From Daphnia carinata (taxonomy: Eukaryota; Arthropoda; Branchiopoda; Diplostraca; Daphniidae): a DNA stretch of 64,000 bases. Shown piece after piece: positions 33,787-44,582 of this stretch. The notes beneath the pieces are model-generated. The model saw only the letters and a list, made by a program, of their open reading frames with translations. It ran no database searches and was not told the origin of the DNA. Within the stretch, counting starts at the first letter, position 1, and every line of letters begins with the position of its first letter. A program made the position numbers and the translations under genes. Where the stretch lies: contig NC_081335.1 of the NCBI RefSeq assembly GCF_022539665.2, positions 7,936,001 to 8,000,000 of the forward strand. Direction: 5' to 3'.

Positions 33787-34524
33787 TTTCACCACGTTTC
33801 CTTACAGTCATCAAGATAAGTGTCCAGTGATAGTAAATGTGGTTTTCTGTAAGGTAAAGAGGATAAAAATGTAAAAGAAACGAAATTCGTGTAATGCAAC
33901 TGCAGCAGAATTAACCTTGCCTGCCATTGTGCACGTAATAGCAAGCATTTGAAAAATCCCATCGACTTTTACAATCTTATTTTTATGTCTGATATTCTGC
34001 TGATAGGCAATGAACCTTATTTATTCCAAATTTCTTCTGTAAACATTATCCTTTGGCTATCGCTGATATTCGGATAAGAACAACACTATTTAATGTGTGA
34101 TATCATGAAAGCCCAATAAATTCTGTTGATTCTATTCATTCACGAACTGTAATTTATAGAAATTGGTTGAAGCAAGCTGAGTTTTTCACGTTAGTTTCAA
34201 ACTACTTTTTCATTGTTTGCTAACAGAGTCTAATCACATTACACGACATGAGGCAGAGAAAAGGGTGGGGCCTAAACGTCTGGACTGGAAAAATTAGTTT
34301 CGTTACAAATCAGTCTACTTCTAGATAACAAATCTGAAAGCTGACTTACCGCAAAAACAACCTGCAGATCAACAAAATCTGACGAACCAAAAGATATTAA
34401 CAGTTAACAACTGTGACACGGGTTAGTTTCAAAACTCCTACAGTACTACACGAAAATACAACGGCCGTGGGGTCCCAGCAGCCCAGTGCGGGGATATTAC
34501 ATCGGAAAGAGCAACTGAACGCAT
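33787..34524. other. 5' flank of annexin copy 2, left part
   Basis: Diverged counterpart of 28993-29750, with the old 5' UTR splice sites partly preserved (donor GTAAGTC near 34350 on minus). It is interrupted at about 34525 by the first mobile element. Confidence 0.5.
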
Positions 34525-34759
34525 ATAGGGGGTGCAAAACCCCTATAAGTTGGGTTGGGTAATTTAAGTCTAGACACCTTTTTCTAATGCTCCAGGTGTT
34601 ATGAAAAATGTCTGGAAAAAGTAGTGTATACCCTTTTTTTGTTTTACCCCTAACCCCCATGCCCCAGGCGAAAATGAAAAATATCGAATAGACACATTGT
34701 AATTTTCCCGCTTAGGTCATTATAAACTTCACAGCGCTGGGGAAAAATTTTCACCTTAT

Positions 34760-34820
34760 ATCGGGGTTGAACCACTGCAATCCGTATCCGAAACCGATTC
34801 TATTCCACTCAGCTATTACT
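34760..34820 (-). other. tRNA-like segment, left arm
   Basis: On the minus strand TAGCTGAGTGGAATAG (A-box-like) is followed 35 bases later by GTGGTTCAACCCC (B-box-like). The acceptor stem does not pair, so it is not a working tRNA. It is the inverted partner of 35122-35185. Confidence 0.5.
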
Positions 34821-35121
34821 TTTGCTTGTGCTTGTCTATACTTTCGGCTATATGGAGATATGGAGGATGATATGGAGGATGAACACAAAAAAAAGCTGCT
34901 ACATGCTGCCGATTTGAGTTGTAATTATGGGGCATAAGCGGTGTTCATTGGCTTGCGACGCGGGATGTCGATGCTCAAGGCTTTATATATATACTTTATA
35001 TATCATGTCATTCACAAATATGGTTTGTAAATGATGTGACTTAAAAAAAGTAAAAATAATTTCCCCTTCAGCCTCCATGACATAAATTATATTATGTATA
35101 TCTATAAGACAATGTCTTAAG

Positions 35122-35185
35122 ATGTTCTAGCTCAGTGGTATAGGGTCGGATTAGACACGGATAACATTGGTTCAATCCCGACAAT
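35122..35185 (+). other. tRNA-like segment, right arm
   Basis: TAGCTCAGTGGTATAG (A box) and TTGGTTCAATCCC (B box) at tRNA-like spacing. The D and anticodon arms pair poorly and the 3' acceptor strand does not match. It looks tRNA-derived, SINE-like. Confidence 0.5.
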
Positions 35186-35522
35186 TAGCAAAAATTTTTC
35201 CCGCGTTGTCGTTTCGATGTTGTCCTAAGATGTGGGTGGAATTTGAGAATGTTATTGGTGCGATATTTTTCATCTTAGCTTGGGGGAGGAGGTTTAGGGG
35301 TCTAACAAAAAAAGTATACACTAGTTTTTTCAGACATTTTTCATAACACCTGGGGCATTAGAAAAAGGTTTCTAGACTTAAATTACCCAACCCAACTTAT
35401 AGGGGTTTTGCGCCAAAACAGCCCTACCCCTATTTAAAAAAGGTAAACAATTAATATATTTTACCCAAAGAGGGCGTTTTGAAAATAAATCGGTGTTCTC
35501 CTTTTTGTGCAGGAAACTGTAC

Positions 35523-36440
35523 CAACATGGTCTCCGCGAGTTGACTCGACCGTTCGGGTTCCCAGCGGCACCCCCATTCTTGCGTTCTGATTGGCTCTCC
35601 AGCTCTGATGCCAGTGGCAACCACCACAGAAAGAAAGCAAGCTGTTGATGTGTCGTCTGCTTGTGCCGTCTGCCTGTCATCTGCATCGATTTTAATTTTC
35701 AAAACAATTCAATTTTCAAATCACAAAATTACTAATCAAAAATCATAAAACGTTCCTAAAATCAACACTGACATCTTTTACCACAACCCCTTGGACTCGA
35801 CGGTAAGCATTTTTTTTGTTTTTAGTGAGCCATCATAATGTAAGTAGTTGTAAAAATAATGTAAGACTGTAAATATTTGAATGTGAAAATAAACCAAATG
35901 AAAAAACTTTTCTTTTCTTTTTGTATTATAATAACGATTATCCTATACCATAAGAAACTTGAAATCGTAAAACTGTTTTTGAACTTTTTTTACGTTGATC
36001 AGAATGGAAATTTTAAAAATTCCGCCTAAAAATAATGGCATCCGTTTTCTCTACTGTGATTGGTTGCTCGTAATTTAGTATTTCTTTAACTAATTCGATA
36101 AATTTTTGTTGTTTAATGGCCACCAAAACATTTCTCGTGACACAAGGAAGCTAGATATTACCTTTATAACATATAATAAGCCTAAAGAATGCCTTAACGA
36201 AGGGCCCAAAGTTTTCGGTTTTTCAGTTTCCCCTCCTCCCGTACACCGTCCAAAAATAAAATATTTATTAATGGACAAACTATCGGTCTGAAATGAATTA
36301 TTTTAATTTCAATGAATAGCTCTTAGTATGAGCTTTCTACTTCTGGCACTGGCATCAGAGCTGGAGAGACAATCAGAACGCAAGAATGGGGGTGCCGCTG
36401 GGAACCCGAACGGTCGAGTCAACTCGCGGAGACCATGTTG
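35523..36440. mobile_element. hAT-like non-autonomous DNA transposon (MITE)
   Basis: 918 bp with terminal inverted repeats of about 92 bp that differ at one position, starting CAACATGGTCTCCGCGAG. It is flanked by perfect 8-bp direct repeats AACTGTAC at 35515-35522 and 36441-36448. An 8-bp target duplication fits the hAT superfamily. The interior is AT-rich, and the 61-62 codon frames at 36090-36291 are not transposase-like. It sits in the 5' flank of annexin copy 2 and is absent from the equivalent place in copy 1. Confidence 0.82.
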
Positions 36441-36448
36441 AACTGTAC

Positions 36449-37933
36449 AGCATGCTTTGTAAACATGTCACGTCATCGTTCGTAGCAGTACAGGTGTTTT
36501 CCGCTGGGACACCGAGATTTCTGTGCACCACTCCTGTGTCTCCTGGTTCAGCAACAGGTTGAAAGCATTTCCTGTAGTTAAACATACAAGTAAGCAATTG
36601 AATACTAAATTGCCAAACCTGACTATTACTTCACGATGCTTGACGCATTAACACAAGCGAGTCATACGCGCGTCAGATAGAAATGAGATTCCAGGAAATG
36701 GAGTGACGTCAGTGTAAATTGTGACCGCCTTTCACTGAAGCAAGACGGAAGAAAAGTTTACAACTATATACAGTTTTATTGTTTCTTGCTGTCATCTTTG
36801 ACATTTTCTCTTAGATTTTATAACGGTCTGCTTTTAAAGGGCACGGCTCTACGTCAATGAGAACTTTTTTATGCCTATCAGAGAAAGTGGATATTTCGGA
36901 GAAAAGACTTTTTAGAGAACTTATGTTTTTGCGTCAACTGTCCGGTAGATGGTTGAAACAGGTGACAATTTTGTGGCAACTTCAATGTTCGGTTCATCAA
37001 CAGTGGTCCAGACCACCGCTGACCCAGTTCTCATTATTAAAAGATCTGACGATTGATTTACTCATTACACTATTATCGAAATTCTGACAATCGTATTTAA
37101 ATGTTTTGCTTACTCACTGTTCGATGATATTTCTCTAAATTTTTCATTTTTTTTGTAGTTTTCACAAAATGTTAAGTATAAATAAGAGTTCGAGGCACAA
37201 CTACAGGGTACAGAAGTTAGCAAGAAAAAATGTCAGATACAGCAAGCACCGCTGTATTTGGGCCTCCCTATTTAGGAAACATTTCTCAGGCTGAAATGAA
37301 GGGGACATTTGGCTTGGAGGAACTGAATAGGAACCCGACAAACGCTCAAGAAAGCTACCGGATTGAATTTTGTTCCAACTTAATATACTACCTTAAGGAA
37401 TAATTTGCACCCCACAAAACTAGTGCAGATGTTCTTCTTTGCGAAAAAAATCTTTCTATGCGAATTAGAAGTCTAGTTAAAAGTTTGGGATAGCACGTAA
37501 ATGTTTGGTGTAGTATGTCGGAACTGATAAAAAGCGCCCTATTTCTCCGGTTACCAATGTACAGAAAATAACGTTAAGACTATGGTACAGTTATTTGCAG
37601 AAAAATTTGGCAGTTTTCCCTATGCTTTGTTTGCCATACCTGACACATTTTTCTGCAACCTCCTGTACCAACATCATACAATAGGATTTTTTTTTCCTTA
37701 TTGTTATTAATCAATGTATGAAAGCGAAACCATGAAATAATGGTACTTGGCGCATCTGGATTTTCATTTCTAAATTTCATTAACAGTTTTACAGAACGCT
37801 TTCTGCGTTGGGGAACAAAAGCAATTTTTTAAGAGTTGACAAAGGAACAGGGAACATTATTAACTTGAGATTACTAGGAAATGATTCGATATTGCTGAGA
37901 ATCGAATAAAAAGGTTAAACAAATGACACGTCT
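36449..37933. other. 5' flank of annexin copy 2, right part, and 3' region of the zinc-finger gene
   Basis: Up to about 37680 it aligns with 29900-30780 upstream of annexin copy 1, again diverged. The rest should hold the 3' UTR of the minus-strand zinc-finger gene. No gene is seen. Confidence 0.5.
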
Positions 37934-40900
37934 TTACCAGTAAGGGTTCCCGGTGTTTGAAAAAGGATTTAAGGTTTTGGAAGAACTGCTGGGGAGCCTG
38001 GAATCAGACGATTGTCTCATTCCACTTTGTTGCGACCACCTTGACAAAACAGGAGAGGTGGGTATTATAATGGGATCATTGGGTCTGCCAGTTGAATGCG
38101 ATAGTTCCGGCATTGGTGACGGCTTCTGCACTTGGAGCGCTCGATTCCTCCTGGGATCTAACAAAGCATTGCAGAAACTTCCATCTTCTCGTTTTTCGAA
38201 CGTACACAAGATTGGCTGATCTGGACTAGGTTCAATCCTATCTTCACGGGTAGGTTGCTTCTCTACTGACATTAGAGTAAGTGTTCCGCTCCGCTCGTCC
38301 GACAGAGTCCACTGGTGTGACTGTCCAATAGGAGATTGCGGATGAACACTGTTGATTCGCGGGGAACGAGGGTTTGTCAATGCAACTAGCTCCTCAGTTT
38401 TTCTGGTGAAATTCGGATTTCTTGACGGACGAATAGGGTCGAGCTGCTTCAGTGGTATGCCATAATTCTCCAAATCGTCAGACGACAGCCCCGTCATTTT
38501 GAGAATGGAAGGATATCGGGCTTCTGGTGAATGAGGATGAATACGTTTGTCATTTTTGTCCGCGCGATGTTTTTGTGGCGACGGAGACGACGGGGATGCG
38601 GGAGTCGACGACACCGATTGACTCTGACACATCGAGTTCTTGTCTGCATATGTTTCTTCGACGTGACGCAAGCAATGAATGAGATCGCGTTTCTGGGACG
38701 CGGTCAATGTGCGAAAATTCACAATAAGGATTTTAAGCTCTTTGCCAGTGAACTGATCAAAAGAACCAAATTCGGATTTATCAGCTGGGTTGCTGCTTAT
38801 TGTATCTTCTGCTGACAATGAAGGCACTCCAGTGATAAACTTTGAAGAATCGTTTGAAGGTATTTCTTCCATGTTGCCAATATTAGAAGGTTGAACGGAT
38901 GACAACGTCGCCGGAATGACAGTGGCCGATTGAATAGGACGCAAGAGCCCAGCCTCTTGTAAGTTGTGAATTAACGATGCAATGTCAACGGATGCTGGCC
39001 TATTGGTGGTTTGTCCACAGTGTATAAGTGGCACCGATCGCTCTAGAAAACGAGTAACACTTTCGACAGCCTGGGAGGTTGCCGCGGCTTTAACTCCATC
39101 CAAAAGTCCAGCACAAAGCAAGCCTTTTAATTTCTCCTTTGATGTGTCAAGCAAGTCGACAACAAACGTAGCATTTTCTTGCAAGAATTCAGATGAACTT
39201 CCCGTTCGGCAGCGTTCGGCTGAAAGGGCTCGTGTTAGCAACTTCGTAATGCTCGGGCCTAGTGATCCCAGGCTGTCCTCAAGCGCGACCAGCATACGCA
39301 GGACTTGCAGCAAAGTTGGGTCGCACGAAGTCCGGTTGCTTGCAGAACGGGATGTACTGCCACCGACAACTGAAATATCCTTGGACTTGTGAAGAATATG
39401 CAATTCTTCGAAAGTGGGTGACACGAGAGGATGGTCAACAACGGCTGGAATTTTAATAGGCTGTTGAACATTTGGAGGGGTATTCTTAATTTTTGAGCCT
39501 TCGGAATCCGATCCTTTTTTGAGATCAGCTGTCGATTTAGTTTCGTTTGAGATTTTTTCCCAGCTAAATTGGAGCAGACGCTGACCGTCACTATTAGAAT
39601 CGGAAGCGTTGCCTTCACGAGGGTAATCTTGGTCAGTTTCGTCATTGGCTAATCCGTACTTGCTCATTAATTCCGTTTTCTTTGCCTCAATTTCCTTTTT
39701 GTACAGTCCTTGCATTCGCTTGAACCAAAACTTGAACCACTCGCGCTTAAAGTCATGCATGTATGGATTTTTCCCTTGTTTTTCGAGCTCAGAAAACCGT
39801 CTCTTCCAGAACATTTCCCACTCGACGGTGTATCGTGGATGGTCTTGTGGACGCTCCTTGTAAATTTGCTGTTTGCGGTTTACTGCTTCTTTGAATGCAT
39901 TTAATTTCTGTTCAACCTTTTTCCTCAAGTGGATTTCGTTCATTACTTTTTTTGCTCTATTGTTGTTGTTGTTATTATTTTCTTTCCGCTGTTTTTCCGG
40001 GTTTTCACGGTCTCTACCACTTCGTCTAACTAAATCCTGGTGGCGTTCTTTCTCATACTCGGACCGGGCATTACTCGTCGATGAATGTTGCACATCAGTA
40101 TTGCACCGGTGGTGGTTCCGAGGGCGTCCATCGGAAGAGTGGCTTGACCGTAATCGCTTTGGAGAACGAGATCGAGACCTGGAAAGAGTATCACGACTCA
40201 TGGAACTGCATACTGAACGTAATCGCTTCGAGGATTGAGAATGACGTCTACAGGATTAGCATAACTGAGATGTCACTATTCAAATGAACATTTACTATTT
40301 GTTAAAGTACCTTGACATCGAACGTGAAACGAAGCGATTAAGAGCGTTCGAAGCAGATTTCATATCTTTTTGGACGATTTGCTCTTCAACTATGACGACT
40401 TCATCACATTCTACAGATTGACACACGGGAATTTCCGCTGGCGATTCCTGCTTGTCTACTGAAATTGACTTCCCTTGCACATTCCTAGGCCGCAGCATTT
40501 CTCTCGCTTTTGTGCGCCACGTGGTTCTGCAGCTATCTTCAATGGAGAATATTATGTCTTGATTTTATTTAGATAAAAAGCTATATACCTGTTCTGCTTG
40601 GGACGCGAAGGGCCGCAACACCAACACTTCTTTCGCACGTTTCACTTTGGAATAGCAAACCAGTATTAACACAAAAAAAAAAGGTGAACGAATAGTGCAG
40701 TGAAAATACCTGTCAGTTTCCAAGATCGATTCATCTGATGACAGAGTGATAGCTTCTTCGATCGCTGTTGTTCCACGACCCTTTTCGACGGGGACCGTAC
40801 ATTGGTCAGCTTTCTCCATTTTAGCATTATCTGTCAAACCTTAAACAAAAATGGTAACAAAAACACAATGATTTCCGATGCTAGTGAGTTGCCTCGTTTA

Positions 40901-42360
40901 ACTACCAGAACCTAAACGCGGGGCTATAAAGAATTCGGGTTTTCCGTCCTTGGCACGTTTTCCGGATTTCGTTTCAGTAAATGGAGAGGCAATATCGTCA
41001 TAAAACAAATCCGGCGTCTCTCTTGAATAGGAAACGGGAAAAATTGAACGGAAAAAAATCGAAGATAACACGTACTGTTGTTCTCGTAACTATTCCACAG
41101 CTTAGCTCTTTGGTGATTAAACTTATTCTAACAGAAATTCTTTGCGGAATTTAAAGTAAAAACTTTAGTTAAACAAGCTTAAAGAAAATACCTACATGAA
41201 GTGAGTTCCAAGACCAATTTTAATGCGAAAAAGTTGAGATTTTACTTCCCATTGAGTACGATGACACGATAAAATCTGTAAGCGACCGTTGAAAGTTTCA
41301 ATTCTGCTGGCAATCGTTTCTAAATACTCATGTATTTTGAGCGGCCAGTTTTCTACACACGAATCAGCTTGAAGAAACAATGAGTGTGCTCGGGGAAAGT
41401 ATTTTTTCTGTATAGAATAAAAAAAAAAAAAATATTATTTTGAATGACAAAATCTATATTACGTGAACTTGCCAAATAGAAAATGCGATGAGCTGACGAC
41501 TGAATATGCTTCAAAATGTTATCAAGATTTTCAGAACGTTTCTCACAAAGCAAGCAAATGTAGAAAGAATGAGATGTGCAACTCATGTCACGGTCCGGAT
41601 TTACTTCCACAACGTATTCGAGCCCTGAAACAACTTTGTGTTATTTAAAAATGAAAAAAGTTTTTAGTTGCAAGCTTCACCAATCAAAACTGATTTGCAA
41701 TGGGACTTCAGGCATGAAGACATTTTATGTGTTGGGTGGGACCAAGATTGTAGTTCTTCACATCCTATGACAAAGAAAAATCCATTAGTGAGCTATTCAA
41801 ATAAAATTAGACTTGAAAGCTTTGGGCACATACCTGGTGGGGTTTCATCTTCATCCATGCTAACTGAGTCATTGGCTCGGATGACAAGGCCATACTCTTT
41901 GACACACTCTTTTACAGTACAGAAAGCAGGAATGTAAATGTTTTTTAAGCTGTTACTTGAAGTATAGTAAATTACTACGAAGTGTTGTGGTTGCTAGTAT
42001 GTTGTCATGAAGTCTGTGCTGATGACCAAGACTTGCAACATGTTTGAGGGCATCTCTAGTATTTCTTGGTATTAACAAATCACTTATGTTGCAATTGATT
42101 TTATCTTTGCCAGTACCATACTGGGTAAATACGGGATAAGTTCTTCCATCTTCTAAATGAAATTTTCCATCCACTAGTAGTTTGCTTGCTGGTTCATCAT
42201 TCTATAGGAATAAACAAATAACAGTGTCTGAATTCCACATCAATAAGGACTTGGCAAAGTCATGTAGTAACAAATATCTACTGATGGCCGAAACCAGCCA
42301 TACAAACAAATTATTGGCAAAATAACAAAATAAATGTATTACCACATCTAACATCTTCAT
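37934..42360 (-). CDS. Large nuclear-type protein with a U1-type zinc finger and RS-rich region; family not recognised
   Basis: Eleven exons in phase from the 5' end: 42360-42343, 42201-41979, 41908-41834, 41764-41681, 41624-41473, 41407-41196, 41021-40906, 40839-40710, 40644-40589, 40536-40311 and 40247-37934, about 1201 aa. Near residue 150-180 is a C2H2 finger of the matrin/U1 kind: CLLCEKRSENLDNILKHIQ with His spacing H-x5-H. The largest exon opens with an Arg/Ser stretch (SRSRSRSPKRLRSSHSSDG), followed by a charged Trp/Phe-rich helix region (WEMFWKRRFSELEKQGKN; REWFKFWFKRM) and a long Ser/Pro-rich disordered C-terminus. This composition suggests an RNA- or splicing-linked nuclear role, which is inference. 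Intron 5 appears to be GC-AG (donor GCAAGT). Exon 40644-40589 is the weakest piece. Confidence 0.75.
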
Positions 42361-42551
42361 CTGGTGATGTTCAACACCTGATTATTAAATGCAGGAGACC
42401 TGAAAGAAAGCAATCAAGAAACAAAGGTTAAGGGGTAAAGCCCAACTTTAACTACCCTAGCCAAGTTGTTGAGAAGAATTAAAAAAACTGACTTTCTCGT
42501 GTAACGAAAAGTATTAGAAAACAAATTTTCATCAACGAATCTCTTCTCTTC

Positions 42552-42583
<32 letters not shown>

Positions 42584-44582
42584 GGTCAGCACCGACTTGC
42601 GGATGGGTTACTTAAAACGTTTGGCTTCAATAAATGCTGGAGGCCAAAACAAAATGGCGCGTCTCAACAAACACCTGACGACGGCGGTTAATCTTTCGTT
42701 CGTCACAAGGTTAACTAAACAACTTACAAGTACTACGTCTTGAAACTTTAATTCGTGTAGTGTATTACATCAATTCGATTCCAAAATCCAAGAATTTGCT
42801 AGTTACAAAAAAGTGAATAATTAACACTGCCACTTGCCAGTTCTATTTATGTGGTTACTCGTTAGTCGTTACGGGGAATTTAAGGGCGCCAGATGGCAAT
42901 GACCCATGATCGCCATGGTCGCCCACCCGTCAATGAAAAAAGAAATGAAAAAAAGAAAATAATAAATAACGTAACGCTGCTTATCGAATGCCACACAGTG
43001 TTTTACAAGATATCAGTCATTTGGTATAAAAACACATGAAGCTTATCCTAGTTATTCTTTATCTGCCACGTATTGCTGATAGCATACCGGCATAAGGGAC
43101 TATCGATTGGTTCTTCACTGCTTGTGTTCAGTTTGCACTAAGACTAAGGTAATTGTTTTAAGTAAAAACTAGTTTGTTAAATTAAACTTGAACTGACATC
43201 GCAGTAAAATCGTACGACATTCACCGGAGCTTTGTTTTACCATTACAATTTATTTTATCGTGTAAACTGTAAAGTGAAATTTTAGTGAAAAAAAAGTTAG
43301 TACCGCAGGCTTCAGAATGTGTAGGACGGAATAACACTGTCAGCTTTCATTGTGACCATATGTTCAACGATAGTTTTTGGATTACGGCAAGCAGAAAGAG
43401 AAGGTGTCAGGGACTTACCTGTCGATTGGAAATTCTTAAAATCGATATCTTCGCATTAAAAGTCCAGTAGGAAACCCAGGTTAGTTACATTATGTGTGAT
43501 CATTTGTAAAAAGACGCTGACGTTTATAGGGCGGCAGAATAGAACGGTGGTAGAAGTGGTAAGAATGGTTAGGAGTGGTAGAACCACAACAAATTTCAAA
43601 TCCTTATAATGCTAATTTATTGCTAATTGTTCCTGGTACACGTAATTGTTGATTGAAAATTAAATTAGTGTTAGCCAGAAGTTATAAAAAAGAAGTAGGA
43701 AAATATATTTAACATCTTGTCAAAAGGTAAAACTTTTCCTCTGCTGTTCCTAGGAAGTATCGTAAGAGAAGAAGATAAGAAACTATAGCCTTAGTTATCT
43801 CCATGTTTACAGTCATCTGGCCGTTCGAGAACGGTCTTTTCCGATCACGTCCATGCAAAGTTTACGAGAAAGCATCCAATTTGAGCTTTCGTTTTCCAAA
43901 GCCATCTATTGGTAAAGAAGCCCGTTTTAACTTCAAGGAGACAACGTAAATGTGGCAACATTCTATAAGTACGGACGTTGGGAAACTTCTTTCGTGCAAC
44001 TAGAAAACAATGACATTGAAGACGGATGTGAATGTAAAGGCGTATGTCACAGGGGTAATGGTGTTCGCAATGCAAATATAGTTTCGCGTTCGAACCGCTG
44101 CGATAACAAGTTTACAAGGGTTTTTAATCGTGTGTTTAAATATATTCTATGGATTTTAATTGCAAGATACTGTTACACTAGTAAGTATTAGCACAGACAC
44201 AGGATAAGGCAGAAAGTGATGACAATAACTAACACTGTCTTTTTACTAAAATCAACAAGAAGATAAAAGGACTTTTCCCAAACTTGAAGAAACACTGAAG
44301 ACCTCTAGCGAAACCAAGAAAACTCCTGACGGAGTTTAGACAATTCCGGGAGCTCCTCCGACAGAGACTCATTGAAAGATGGATTTAGTTTAAAATACGG
44401 CCAATGGCGTCGTTGAAAAACGAAAAAGAAAAACCGGTTCGATAATCGAGCCGATTCCATAGCTAGGCGGTTCTATAAGTGCACTGGCACTGTATACCTT
44501 TTGTGAGAGGAATTTTCATTAAACTGTTGGTTTGTTTGGAGACGTCCTCATTTGTTTTCGTCCTTATCTTCTATTTGCCAGG
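42361..44582. other. Intergenic region upstream of the zinc-finger gene and C1GALT1a
   Basis: Divergent promoters and 5' UTRs. The stretch from about 42830 on shares recognisable blocks with 46910-47060, so the C1GALT1 tandem duplication includes upstream sequence. An acceptor (TTGCCAG) lies just before the C1GALT1a ATG, implying a non-coding first exon here. The frames at 43285-43470 and 43952-44191 have no family resemblance. Confidence 0.5.

Larger units (their letters stand above)
34525..35433. mobile_element. Foldback-like inverted-repeat element with tRNA-like sequences in both arms
   Basis: The two ends are long inverted repeats. The sequence reading inward from about 34536 (CCCCTATAAGTTGGGTTGGG) is repeated in reverse complement ending at about 35405, with similarity continuing about 130 bp strongly and, more weakly, to about 300 bp. 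Each arm holds a tRNA-like segment with A-box and B-box motifs. No transposase frame is present. Ends look like ATAGGGG on both sides; a TA target duplication is possible but not proved. The annexin copy 1 flank lacks it, so it inserted after the duplication or was lost there. Confidence 0.7.

Noticed and set aside
38982-39392. 136-codon plus-strand frame
   Set aside because: Shadow of the long last exon of the zinc-finger gene on the other strand.
43952-44191. 79-codon plus frame with several Cys upstream of C1GALT1a
   Set aside because: No signal peptide, no family pattern and no phase-consistent partner exon.
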